Positions 16,465 through 24,102 of a stretch of 53,899 bases of DNA are shown one piece after another. Under the pieces are notes generated by a model, which did no database searches, was not told where the DNA came from, and was given only the letters and a program-made list of their open reading frames with translations. Location: NCBI GenBank assembly GCA_016197225.1, contig JACPWC010000060.1:1-53899 (forward strand). The letters run 5' to 3'. The position numbers and the translations under genes were made by a program. Numbering within the stretch: the stretch's first letter is position 1; each line of letters begins with the position of its first letter. The stretch is from Chloroflexota bacterium (GTDB lineage: Bacteria > Chloroflexota > Anaerolineae > Anaerolineales > VGOW01).

Positions 16465-17541
16465 TTACGCCCTCTGAACGTGATGCTCGGTCGGGTGGTA
16501 GTTTCTCGTTTCGTCACACTCGCATGGGTCAACATGAACAGTGACCTCGGCCAGCGCCGGTAGAGCGTGAAATAGCACATGCCGAACTTCTTCGGCAATA
16601 TGGTGGCTTTCGACGGTTGATAACTGGCAGTTCACGATTACATGCAATTCTCCGCGTTGGCGATGCCCCACCCACCTCAAAGCAACATCGTGCACATCCA
16701 GCACACCAGGCACAGGCCGAACGGTGGCTTCTATCCGCTCAAGGAGCGTTGGGTCAACTGCGTCCATCATCCGGTGCCACATATCCCGCGCCGCATTCCA
16801 CACAACCGCCAGAATGGCAATGCCAATGACAAAGCCGATCAGCGGATCGGTTAGTGGAAAGCCCAGCCACACGCCCACCGCTCCGGCTAACACGCCGAGC
16901 GAGGTAAAACCGTCGGCGCGGGCGTGCAAGCCATCGGCTACCAGGGCCGCCGAACCGATTTCGCGCCCTACCTTGATCCGAAAGACCGCCACCAGTTCAT
17001 TGCCCAGAAAACCGATGATGGCTGCTGCCGTCACCCAACCCAGGTTGCTCAAGGGTTGCGGGTGAACAATCCTTTGGATCGACTCATAAAACACCACCAA
17101 CGCACTGCCAAAGATCATCAAGACGATGAACGCTCCGGCTATGTCCTCCGCCCGGCCATAACCATAAGTGTAGCGGCGGTTGCGGGCGCGGCGGGCCAGG
17201 GTGAACGCCAGCCAGAGAGGGATGGCTGTCAACGCATCCGAAAAATTGTGAACCGTGTCGGCCAGCAAAGCCACACTGCCACTGATAGCTACCACGGCTA
17301 CCTGAAATAGTGCGGTCACCAACAGCCCGGCCAGTGATAGCTTGAGCGCCCAAATGCCGCGTTTGTCGGCCAGCGCGGGATCGAGCGCCGCTTCGTGATG
17401 GCTGTGGGAGTGAGGCTGAAAGAGGCGCCTCAACCAGTCCCACAAGCCCGAACGGTGTTCGTGCTCATGAGCGCTTTGAGGATGATGGTGGCCCTCATGA
17501 TCATCATGGGGATGTGAATGGTCGTGAGATTGATGACTCAT
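16465..17541 (-). CDS. czcD: CDF-family zinc exporter
   Basis: This 358-residue cation diffusion facilitator has six membrane helices, a very His-rich N-terminal tail (HQSHDHSHPHDDHEGHHH) and a second His stretch (HSHSHHE) before helix 1. Both metal-site motifs are HxxxD (HNFSD in helix 2, HARAD in helix 5), the pattern of zinc transporters. A cytoplasmic C-terminal domain with HVDPCECDET follows. It is translated 14 bases after the SmtB-type regulator and probably shares its operator. Confidence 0.87.
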   Translation of the reverse strand: MSHQSHDHSHPHDDHEGHHHPQSAHEHEHRSGLWDWLRRLFQPHSHSHHEAALDPALADKRGIWALKLSLAGLLVTALFQVAVVAISGSVALLADTVHNFSDALTAIPLWLAFTLARRARNRRYTYGYGRAEDIAGAFIVLMIFGSALVVFYESIQRIVHPQPLSNLGWVTAAAIIGFLGNELVAVFRIKVGREIGSAALVADGLHARADGFTSLGVLAGAVGVWLGFPLTDPLIGFVIGIAILAVVWNAARDMWHRMMDAVDPTLLERIEATVRPVPGVLDVHDVALRWVGHRQRGELHVIVNCQLSTVESHHIAEEVRHVLFHALPALAEVTVHVDPCECDETRNYHPTEHHVQRA

Positions 17542-17555
17542 ATCAGGTATCGCTC

Positions 17556-17906
17556 CTAAATTTGGTCCGGATCATGATCCGGGAGATTGCGCTTGACGTG
17601 ATCCAGGTGGTAAAGCGCCTCGCGGAAGAGATTGGCGACGTGGGCATCATCTACAGAATAAAACACTTGATTAGCGGCTCGTCGGGCCTTAACCAGTCGT
17701 ATATTTCGTAAACGCGCCAAATGATGTGATACCGCCGAAGGCGATACCCCTGTCATCTCGGCGAGCGCATTGACGCTCCGCTCCCCTTGAGTCAGCGTAA
17801 ATACAATCTGAGCGCGGGTCGGGTCGCCAAGCGCGGCAAAGGTCTGGGCCACAAAGTCGGCCTGATCAGCAGGCAATGTGGAGTTGTGGTATTGAGAAGT
17901 CGGCAT
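17556..17906 (-). CDS. ArsR/SmtB-family zinc sensor repressor
   Basis: This 116-residue winged-helix repressor carries the complete alpha-5 zinc site DxHx10HxxH: Asp87, His89, His100 and His103. This is the motif by which SmtB and CzrA sense zinc. The recognition helix is VSPSAVSHHLARLR. It heads the operon with the CDF exporter and would release its operator when zinc is high. The operator at 17914-17933 begins 8 bases before the start codon. Confidence 0.88.
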   Translation of the reverse strand: MPTSQYHNSTLPADQADFVAQTFAALGDPTRAQIVFTLTQGERSVNALAEMTGVSPSAVSHHLARLRNIRLVKARRAANQVFYSVDDAHVANLFREALYHLDHVKRNLPDHDPDQI

Positions 17907-17913
17907 CTTTAGT

Positions 17914-17933
17914 ATCTGAACAGTTTTTCAGAT
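17914..17933. promoter_or_regulatory. SmtB-type operator
   Basis: ATCTGAACAGTTTTTCAGAT is an imperfect inverted repeat of the 12-2-12 form bound by SmtB/CzrA regulators, with half sites close to the TGAA...TTCAGAT consensus. Its position right before the regulator gene supports autoregulation. Confidence 0.75.
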
Positions 17934-18022
17934 GTACAAAAATATACCCGCCTGCCGTGAGCAATGAAGTGTTGAATCTCCAAATAACAGGGTGACATCC
18001 GACACCCAATTGCGCCTCCAGA

Positions 18023-18050
18023 GAGATTATACCGCTTGCGGTATAATCTC
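18023..18050. promoter_or_regulatory. 12-4-12 palindrome containing TATAAT before a small Cys/His gene
   Basis: GAGATTATACCG and CGGTATAATCTC flank CTTG. The right arm contains TATAAT (18042-18047), a perfect -10 box placed 8 bases before the ATG at 18056. It could be a promoter overlapped by a regulator site, with a leaderless message, or a small mobile palindrome that brings a promoter. No clear -35 is seen. Confidence 0.5.
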
Positions 18051-18055
18051 AGGGT

Positions 18056-18394
18056 ATGCCCCGCCCGACCATCATTCTCCTTATTTTGCTCGTCGGCCTC
18101 ACCACCTTTACCCAGCCCGGCCTCTGCCCGTGCTGGCTGATGGCCGACGTTCAGATCCACCACCCTCACCCTAGCGGCGACCCTGACCGTGATCACGGCC
18201 ATGACTACCTCGACGACCTGTTCAGCGCCGGTTTGGCCGCCGTGGCTACCCTCTCCCTGGTTCCTGCCCACGCCTTGATCGCCCTGCTTGCCACCGGCAA
18301 CTTGTGGCGGCCCATTGCCGACCATTCAAGCTTTGCTCACGGCTGGACACCAGCCCTGGAGCCTCCGCCGCCCCGACTCAGCGCCTCCATCTAA
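18056..18394 (+). CDS. Small Cys/His-containing membrane or exported protein
   Basis: This 112-residue protein is not recognised. A hydrophobic N-terminal helix (about 4-19) is followed by GLCPCWLMADV with a Cys-Pro-Cys pair, then a His/Asp-rich stretch (HHPHPSGDPDRDHGHDY) and a second hydrophobic segment (about 57-80). These residues would suit binding of a soft or borderline metal at or near the membrane. It stands first in a group with YtkA-like and CopCD genes, so a copper role is inferred. No Shine-Dalgarno is visible and the message may be leaderless. Confidence 0.55.
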   Translation: MPRPTIILLILLVGLTTFTQPGLCPCWLMADVQIHHPHPSGDPDRDHGHDYLDDLFSAGLAAVATLSLVPAHALIALLATGNLWRPIADHSSFAHGWTPALEPPPPRLSASI

Positions 18395-18439
18395 GTTTCC
18401 CTGATTTCCATTTCATTTCCTGAAGGAGGCTTTTCTATC

Positions 18440-19345
18440 ATGTTTCGCTTTTCTAAGCGTGTTATTACCACGCTCACCCTGTTTGCATTACTGATCACCC
18501 CGTTAGCCGCGCTGGCTCACGAAGGCGTCACCGCCGGCAACTACACCATCGAATACGGCTGGCTCGACGAGCCGCCCGTCTCTGGCAAAGAGAACGCCAT
18601 CATCATCAACATCAGCGGCCAGGCCGAGGCCGCTCAACCGGCAACAGAAGGCGCTGTCCACCTCGTCGGCCCCGCCGACGGCGAAACTGTCACCGGCGCC
18701 TCGTTTGAGGTCAACGTCAGCTTCGAAGGCCTGGACGAACACGCCGAAGGCATTCACTGGCATCTCTACGTTGACGACAAAGAGTTGGTCATGGCCCCGG
18801 TGGATCAAACGGCCCTCACTGTCAACGGCTTGTCCAACGGATCACACACGCTCAGAGTCGCCCTGGCCGGTTCCGATCATGCTGAGTTCGGCGAATCGGG
18901 CCAGGCGGTGATCACCGTCGAAGGCTCAAGCGATTCCGGCGAGCCAACTGTGTCGGGCCTAGACTCGGCTGAGACACACGGCCACGAATCCGACTTTCAC
19001 GTGGATGTCTCTGGCCTGAAGCTGGAGCTTGTGTACGGCGGCCAGACCATTCCACTCACTCTTCAACCATTACATGACGGCGAAGCAGGTCAATTCACAG
19101 CTTCCTTCACGCCCGACCGTCCCGGCCTCTACACCCTCAAAATCACCGGCAAGCTGGCCGGCGATTTCGGCGAAGCCGAGGTGAACGCTGAGGTGGAGCC
19201 GGAAGAAGTTGAACCCGGCGAGGCGGCCCCAATCGCCGAAGGAACCGAAACCGGCGCATCCAATCTGCCGATCATCTTGACAATTGGCGGCGTGGTCGTC
19301 GTAGGCCTTGCGCTCGGCGTCTTCGTCTTTATGCGCCGCAAGTAG
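18440..19345 (+). CDS. Exported YtkA-like domain protein with C-terminal membrane anchor
   Basis: This 301-residue protein has a cleavable signal peptide (ending near LAALA), a central Ig-like region with conserved HWHLYVDDKE at about 110, a YtkA-like domain (about 185-240), an acidic linker, and one C-terminal helix followed by RRK. It would stand outside the membrane on a stalk. YtkA-type domains are found with copper proteins, and the next gene encodes CopC-CopD. The Shine-Dalgarno is GAAGGAGG at 18421. Confidence 0.65.
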   Translation: MFRFSKRVITTLTLFALLITPLAALAHEGVTAGNYTIEYGWLDEPPVSGKENAIIINISGQAEAAQPATEGAVHLVGPADGETVTGASFEVNVSFEGLDEHAEGIHWHLYVDDKELVMAPVDQTALTVNGLSNGSHTLRVALAGSDHAEFGESGQAVITVEGSSDSGEPTVSGLDSAETHGHESDFHVDVSGLKLELVYGGQTIPLTLQPLHDGEAGQFTASFTPDRPGLYTLKITGKLAGDFGEAEVNAEVEPEEVEPGEAAPIAEGTETGASNLPIILTIGGVVVVGLALGVFVFMRRK

Positions 19346-19351
19346 TCATCA

Positions 19352-19378
19352 GTAGAGCGAGTTGACAACTCGCTCTAC
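19352..19378. repeat. Perfect 13-1-13 palindrome
   Basis: GTAGAGCGAGTTG and CAACTCGCTCTAC flank a single A. It sits between the YtkA-like and CopCD genes, 16 bases before the chosen start. It could be a regulator site or a palindromic repeat; no T-tract follows. Confidence 0.75.
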
Positions 19379-19394
19379 ACCATTTACCCCTTTT

Positions 19395-21578
19395 ATGAAA
19401 CTCCGCCTCGTTGCTCTCACGCTAACTCTGACTCTCACTCTAACGATTGTCGCGCCTGTCTTCGCCCACGCCGAACTCGTGCAGTCCTCGCCCGAAGCCA
19501 ACGCAGCCCTCGACCGCGCCCCGGCCCAGATCGAAATGACGTTTAGCGAAGCGCTTGAACCCTCCTTCAGCGAGATTCAAGTGCTGGACTCCAACGGCGT
19601 CCGGCGGGACAACGCCGACTCGCGGGTGGACGCCGCCGACCCAACCCGTCTCATCGTCTCGCTCCGCTCCCTGCCCGACGGCGTCTACACCGTCGTCTGG
19701 AAAGTGCTCTCGGCAGTGGACGGCCACGTGACCGAGGGCGCATTCCCGTTCGCCGTCGGGGACGTGGACGTTGCGGCGCTCTCCTCGGCGGCGCAAGCCA
19801 GCCGCCAGGTGAACATCTCAATCGGCGAAGTGATCGCCAAGTGGTTGTTGTACATCTCGGCGACCGCGCTTGCAGGCGGCACGCTTTTTATCCTCCTCGT
19901 TTGGAAACCTGCTTATCAGGCCGTCAACCCCCGCAAGTCCGATCCTAATCAATCAGTGTGGCGCAGTCTGGCCACGCTTTCAATTGCCTTCGTCCTCGTC
20001 GCCAACATCGTTGGCTTACTGGTGCAGGCCGGGCAAGCCGCCGGAACCGAGATCGCCCTGCCCTGGGACAGTGTCGTCAACACTGTGCTGTTCACCACCC
20101 GCTTCGGCGTGTTGTGGATCGCAAGGGCGGCGCTGGCTTTGGCCGTCGTCGGCATCCTGCCAACCGCAAAAACTGATCGCGAACGCTGGATCGCCTTCGG
20201 CATCTCGCTCCTGATTCTGCTCACCATCGCCCTCGGCAGTCACGCCGCCGCCGACCCCGACCCGTTCTTGCCGGTGGCCGCCGACTGGCTTCATCTGGCG
20301 GCGGCTTCAGCCTGGGTGGGCGGCCTGACCCATTTTGTGGCCGGGATGTGGTCGGCGCGCTCGCTCGACTCAAAGTTACGAACCCGGCTCACCGCCCGCC
20401 TCATCCCGCGTTTCTCGGCCGTGGCCTTGCTTAGCGTGGGCGTGCTCGTCCTCACCGGCTTGTACGCCAGCGTCCTGCGGATCGGCTCGTTCGAGGCCCT
20501 CAACAATTCGTTTTATGGCCGGGTGCTCATCGTCAAATTGATTCTCCTCCTGCCCATGCTCGCCATCGGCGCGGTGAACCTGCTGGGCGTCAGCCCGGCC
20601 ATGAAGCTGGCGGCGGCTGAAGACCTGTCAGGTCTGGCCCTGGCCGATCGCTTCCGCAAAATCATCACCAGCGAGATCACGTTGGGCGTGACTCTGTTCC
20701 TCAGCGTGGGCCTGCTCACCTCGGTTCCCCCGGCGCGCGTGGCGACGGCCCCGACCGGTTTCAACGCCTCAGCCAAAGCCGACGATCTCGCGATCGCCCT
20801 CAACATCACCCCGAACCGGATCGGCATCAACAACTTCACCCTCACCCTCACTGCCGGCGGCCAACCGGTGAACGAAACCAAAGACGTCCTCCTTCGCTTT
20901 ACGCCAGCTTCCGGCAAACTGCCGCCCAGCGAAGTGGCGCTAACGGCGAAAGGAAACGGCCAGTACACCGTGCGCGCTTCAAATTTAAATTTGGCCGAAC
21001 AGTGGCAGGCCCAGGCGGTGGTGCGGCGCGAGGGCCAGTTCGACACCTTCGCCAACTTCAATGTGGACTTGCGCCCGGCAACGGCAGGGCAAAGTTACCC
21101 CTGGAACCGGATTGCGGGCGGGTTGTTGCTGGGCGCGGCGCTGGCCTACATCTTTGCCTTTAGCGGCTTGCCGGGCCGGCGGACGCAATACATTTGGCTT
21201 GGCATTTTGCCGGGCGTGGCCCTGGCCCTGGCCAGCGTGGCCGTGTTCTACCGCCCGGCCCCGGCCGAGCAAACGGGCCGCATCAACCCCGTCGCCGCCA
21301 ACGCCGACTCGGTAGCCGAAGGCAAGGGATATTACACGACGCTGTGCGTGCCGTGTCACGGCGAAACCGGCAAAGGCGACGGCCCTGTCGGCCTCACCCT
21401 AAACCCGCGCCCGGCAGACCTTTCACTCCACGCCGTGCCCGGCGTTCACACCGACGGCAAGCTCTTCGAGTGGATCAGCAACGGCTACCCCGGCTCGGTG
21501 ATGCCGGCCTTCGGTCAGGCCCTCACCGAGGAACAACTCTGGCACATCGTCAACTATATGAGGACGCTCGCTCCATGA
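19395..21578 (+). CDS. CopC-CopD-cytochrome c fusion protein
   Basis: This protein of 727 residues joins three parts. A signal peptide with a Thr/Leu repeat precedes a CopC domain, mature start HAELVQSSPEANAAL, whose N-terminal His is the expected copper ligand. A CopD membrane domain of about eight helices follows (about 150-450). After an extracellular beta-rich region and two more helices comes a C-terminal cytochrome c domain with the haem motif CVPCH and distal Met in VMPAFGQ. CopC-CopD fusions are known as copper import proteins; the cytochrome suggests coupling to electron transfer. The start at 19395 is used because the earlier in-frame ATG overlaps the palindrome. Confidence 0.82.
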   Translation: MKLRLVALTLTLTLTLTIVAPVFAHAELVQSSPEANAALDRAPAQIEMTFSEALEPSFSEIQVLDSNGVRRDNADSRVDAADPTRLIVSLRSLPDGVYTVVWKVLSAVDGHVTEGAFPFAVGDVDVAALSSAAQASRQVNISIGEVIAKWLLYISATALAGGTLFILLVWKPAYQAVNPRKSDPNQSVWRSLATLSIAFVLVANIVGLLVQAGQAAGTEIALPWDSVVNTVLFTTRFGVLWIARAALALAVVGILPTAKTDRERWIAFGISLLILLTIALGSHAAADPDPFLPVAADWLHLAAASAWVGGLTHFVAGMWSARSLDSKLRTRLTARLIPRFSAVALLSVGVLVLTGLYASVLRIGSFEALNNSFYGRVLIVKLILLLPMLAIGAVNLLGVSPAMKLAAAEDLSGLALADRFRKIITSEITLGVTLFLSVGLLTSVPPARVATAPTGFNASAKADDLAIALNITPNRIGINNFTLTLTAGGQPVNETKDVLLRFTPASGKLPPSEVALTAKGNGQYTVRASNLNLAEQWQAQAVVRREGQFDTFANFNVDLRPATAGQSYPWNRIAGGLLLGAALAYIFAFSGLPGRRTQYIWLGILPGVALALASVAVFYRPAPAEQTGRINPVAANADSVAEGKGYYTTLCVPCHGETGKGDGPVGLTLNPRPADLSLHAVPGVHTDGKLFEWISNGYPGSVMPAFGQALTEEQLWHIVNYMRTLAP

Positions 21579-21742
21579 TGTACTCTCCCCAACTCCTGCA
21601 CGGCGCAACCGGCTTTTGGGACGAAGTGATTTACGTCGTCTGCTTCATCGTCTCCATCATTTTATTCATTGCCCTGGCTCTGGGCGACCGGAACCGGGAT
21701 CAACAGAAAGAAGAAAGCAAAGATGAAAGTAAAAGCGATTAG
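21575..21742 (+). CDS. Small single-helix membrane protein
   Basis: This 55-residue product has one membrane helix (VIYVVCFIVSIILFIALAL) and a charged Lys/Glu tail. Its ATG overlaps the stop of the CopCD-cytochrome gene (ATGATG, so 21578 is also possible), and its end overlaps the next start by 20 bases, which argues for real, coupled translation. It may be an accessory subunit of the copper/cytochrome protein. Confidence 0.6.
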   Translation: MMYSPQLLHGATGFWDEVIYVVCFIVSIILFIALALGDRNRDQQKEESKDESKSD

Positions 21743-22811
21743 CCTCTTGCTGGCCGTGATGTTGGCGGCCTGCTCAATTCAAATTTCGGACGTGACTCCC
21801 GGGCCGACCGCCCCTGTTCAAGTGGCGGCCACCCCGGCCTCGGCGCTTCCCCCGGCCACGTCGGCTGGCCCGGCCTGGGCAGGCCTCAATCTCAGCGGCC
21901 AACTGTTGTTTACGCAGGGCGTGAGCGGAGTCGAGCGAGTCAACCTGGCCACCGGGGCGCGAGTCACGCTCTTCAAACCGCCGGAGAACGCCTGGCTCAC
22001 AGCGGCGGCAGTCTCGCCCGACGCTTCGCAAATTGTGCTGGCTTACGCCCCGCCGCCGCCCGAGGGCCAGATTCAATTTGGCTACACCAGCCTCTACCTC
22101 ATGCCCGCCGACGCCTCGGCCACGCCCGCGCCCATGCTGGAGCGCACTGACCCACAAGAGTCGTACTTCACGCCCTCGTGGTCACCCGACGGCAAATACA
22201 TTTATTACGCGCATTTCATTCCGCTCAAAGGCGAGAGCGGCAACACGTTTCGCTACACGGTCGAGCGGCTGGCTCTCGGCGGCTCGCCGGAAGTGCTGGT
22301 GGACAATGCCATCTGGCCGCGCCTCTCGCCCGACGGTTCGAAGCTGGCTTACCTGTCGTTCGACTTGCAGACCTTCAACAACGATCTCTACGTGGCCGAG
22401 GCCGACGGCCAAAACGCGCGGCCCGTGATTCCGCCCGGCACGTTTCAGGCGGTGGACGCGCATTTGTGGATGCCTGACGGCGAGGCGATCCTTTTCAGTG
22501 CTGTCGGCGAAGGCCCGGCCTACCAGTCCACGCCCGCGCCCGCCCTCTCCTGGCTCGACCGTTTGCTTGGGGTGGAAGCCGCCTCGGCTCACAACGTTCC
22601 TTCCGACTGGTGGCGAGTCTCGCTCGATGCCACCGCCCTCACCCGGCTGACGAAGATTTACGACACGGGCATGTATGGCAGTTTTGCGCCCGACGGTTCG
22701 CGCCTGGCCTTCATCGCCGCCAGCGGCGTTTACGTGATGAACCCGGACGGCAGCGGCCTGACGCCGATGATTCCGGTGGAGACGTTGGGGACGTTGGAGT
22801 GGATTCGGTGA
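21723..22811 (+). CDS. PD40/TolB-like propeller lipoprotein
   Basis: This 362-residue protein begins with a lipoprotein signal (MKVKAISLLLAVMLAAC) and then Thr/Pro-rich linkers and PD40 blades (VSPDASQIVLA, WSPDGKYIYYA, LSPDGSKLAYL, FAPDGSRLAFI). It overlaps the small membrane gene and therefore belongs to the copper operon. Family members are usually binding scaffolds; no enzymatic motif is seen. It lacks the Ig domain of the two related proteins upstream. Confidence 0.75.
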   Translation: MKVKAISLLLAVMLAACSIQISDVTPGPTAPVQVAATPASALPPATSAGPAWAGLNLSGQLLFTQGVSGVERVNLATGARVTLFKPPENAWLTAAAVSPDASQIVLAYAPPPPEGQIQFGYTSLYLMPADASATPAPMLERTDPQESYFTPSWSPDGKYIYYAHFIPLKGESGNTFRYTVERLALGGSPEVLVDNAIWPRLSPDGSKLAYLSFDLQTFNNDLYVAEADGQNARPVIPPGTFQAVDAHLWMPDGEAILFSAVGEGPAYQSTPAPALSWLDRLLGVEAASAHNVPSDWWRVSLDATALTRLTKIYDTGMYGSFAPDGSRLAFIAASGVYVMNPDGSGLTPMIPVETLGTLEWIR

Positions 22812-22885
22812 ACAGTGAACGGTGAACAGTTATCAGTTATCAGTAGCCACTATTCACTGCCCATTGTTCACTGTTCACTATTGTT
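22808..22885. repeat. Imperfect palindrome of GTGAACAGTGAAC units
   Basis: GTGAACAGTGAACGGTGAACAG pairs with the later TTGTTCACTGTTCAC region, with a short direct repeat (TTATCAG) in the centre. It occupies the gap after the PD40 lipoprotein gene. Confidence 0.7.
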
Positions 22886-22899
22886 AGCCCGAACCTGAT

Positions 22900-23256
22900 A
22901 TGAAAGCCCTGCACTTCATCGAAGAACCCATCGAAGCCCGCTTCGACGAGCAACCGGCGCTGGAGAAGAAGCCGCCTTGCCCGAACGGGTTTACGTGGCG
23001 CGGGGAGAGTTACCGCATTGTCGAGATGCTGGCTGAGTGGCACGACTTCAAGCGGCGGGGCCGGATGGCGCGAAACATGCAACCGGCCCACGCCGCCCGC
23101 GCAACCATTCGCGGCTCGTGGGGCGTGGGCCGTGACTACTTCCGGGTGCGCGTCGAGGGTGGCCGCCTCTTTGAGCTATATTACGACCGCGAGCCGAAGG
23201 ATGCCGACAAGCGGAAGGGCGGGTGGTTTTTGGCGAGAGAGGTGGAGGAAGAATGA
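22900..23256 (+). CDS. DUF6504-like protein
   Basis: This 118-residue soluble protein has the pattern of DUF6504: a short acidic start, then FTWRGESYRIVEMLAEW, and a central strand region with WGVGRDYFRVRVEGGRLFELYYDR. No catalytic residues are evident and the role is unknown. In other bacteria such proteins often sit near DNA-repair genes, but no such neighbour is seen here. Confidence 0.65.
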   Translation: MKALHFIEEPIEARFDEQPALEKKPPCPNGFTWRGESYRIVEMLAEWHDFKRRGRMARNMQPAHAARATIRGSWGVGRDYFRVRVEGGRLFELYYDREPKDADKRKGGWFLAREVEEE

Positions 23257-23293
23257 AGAGAACACCACTCACGGCTTTGCGCACTCGGACACG

Positions 23294-23395
23294 ATGCGCC
23301 CGAACCGGCCAGAAACGAAGATCGAGCTAAATCTGGATTTCAACCGCGCCTTCACTTACGCCCAGCGCGATATTTCTCAGAACTGGAAGTTTTAG
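23294..23395 (+). CDS. Possible 33-residue leftover frame before DUF5647
   Basis: A short frame (MRPNRPETKIELNLDF... to NWKF) ends 17 bases before the next gene. It has no recognisable family and no Shine-Dalgarno. It may be a fragment of a former partner gene or non-coding. Confidence 0.2.
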   Translation: MRPNRPETKIELNLDFNRAFTYAQRDISQNWKF

Positions 23396-23412
23396 TGCGA
23401 AAGGTACGAACG

Positions 23413-23721
23413 ATGGCTAAACGAGTCAAAAAAGCAGGATTGACTGAGGACGATATTGTTCAGCGCAATCTCGATCTTCAAACTGCGTTCAACAATTACC
23501 TTTTCGAGAACCCTGATATGCTGGATCGCTTACCGGCCAGTTTTCGTTTGGTCATCCTGCCGGAGGACGACCCCGAATTGAGTCTGATCAATTTGCAAAT
23601 GTTGAACAAGCGGCCAAAGCGCGATAAGCCCGTTGTCATCGTTCTCATGCGCTCAAGTGGGCGCGTGTCTATCAAAAAGAGCCAGTCTGATGTGTTCCTG
23701 CCGTTGCCTCTGGCCGCGTGA
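23413..23721 (+). CDS. DUF5647-like small protein
   Basis: This 102-residue protein contains the pattern NLDLQTAFNNYLFENPDMLDRLP followed by LVILPEDDPELSLINLQ and a VVIVLM strand, close to DUF5647. The function of that family is not established, though members are often scattered in mobile or toxin-antitoxin-like contexts. It has a GAAAGG Shine-Dalgarno in front of the ATG at 23413. It borders a repeat-rich gap. Confidence 0.6.
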   Translation: MAKRVKKAGLTEDDIVQRNLDLQTAFNNYLFENPDMLDRLPASFRLVILPEDDPELSLINLQMLNKRPKRDKPVVIVLMRSSGRVSIKKSQSDVFLPLPLAA

Positions 23722-23765
23722 ACGAAAAGCGCACAGGCGCAAAGAACGCAAAGCAAGTGCTAAGA

Positions 23766-23798
23766 GGCCTGGCGACGTTCCTCAAGTTGTCAGGTCTT
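23766..23798. repeat. Imperfect hairpin, AGGCCTGGCGAC / GTTGTCAGGTCT
   Basis: The two 12-base arms pair with two G-T type mismatches around a CGTTCCTCA-like loop. It is one of several short palindromes in this gap. Confidence 0.5.
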
Positions 23799-23831
23799 TT
23801 GATTCGGTGCAATCTGCTCCTGGAAGTTTGA

Positions 23832-23901
23832 GTAGCCGCTCTCTCTAATCCGCCCACTACCTTTGATCCAAAGTTGGCGCGCTTCGCGGATTAGAGGCTA
23901 C
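23832..23901. repeat. GTAGCC-ended palindromic repeat
   Basis: GTAGCC with CTCTAATCCGC on the left faces GCGGATTAGAG with GGCTAC on the right. A short central stretch contains a second hairpin, TTTGATCCAAA. Non-coding. Confidence 0.6.
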
Positions 23902-23954
23902 CCTTGCCAAACCTATTTCAGCCAGGCGGAACGCCGCTTCCCAAATCAGTGTAA

Positions 23955-24102
23955 ACTTATATGGCTCTACCAGATTGAGTGTGAAAATCCTTAACGCTAA
24001 GGCGCAAAGCCGCTAAGAAATAAACGGGTTTTTCTTTGTGCCCTGGCAACTTTGCGGCTTTGCGTTAAAAAATCCCGTTAAACCCGGAAGAGCCACTTGT
24101 AT
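23955..24102. mobile_element. 132-bp ISL3-like miniature element abutting the AAA+/release-factor gene
   Basis: The element spans 23963-24094. The left end is GGCTCTACCAGATTGAGTGT; the right end, reversed, is GGCTCTTCCGGGTTTAACGG. Flanks are ACTTATAT (23955-23962) and ACTTGTAT (24095-24102), an 8-bp target duplication with one later change. The two ends match those of the element at 11293 in swapped order, so the family has distinct, conserved left and right ends. The core is different: a CGCTAAGGCGCAAAGCCGCT / TTTGCGGCTTTGCG hairpin. Confidence 0.8.

Larger units (their letters stand above)
23722..24100. other. Repeat-filled intergenic region
   Basis: This 379-base gap holds no convincing gene. 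From left to right it contains an AGGCCTGGCGAC hairpin (23766-23798), a GTAGCC palindrome (23832-23901) and the miniature element at 23963-24094. Confidence 0.7.

Noticed and set aside
22808-22885. Repeated GTGAACAGTGAAC units as a CRISPR array
   Set aside because: The units are short, partly inverted and without spacers; no cas gene is nearby.
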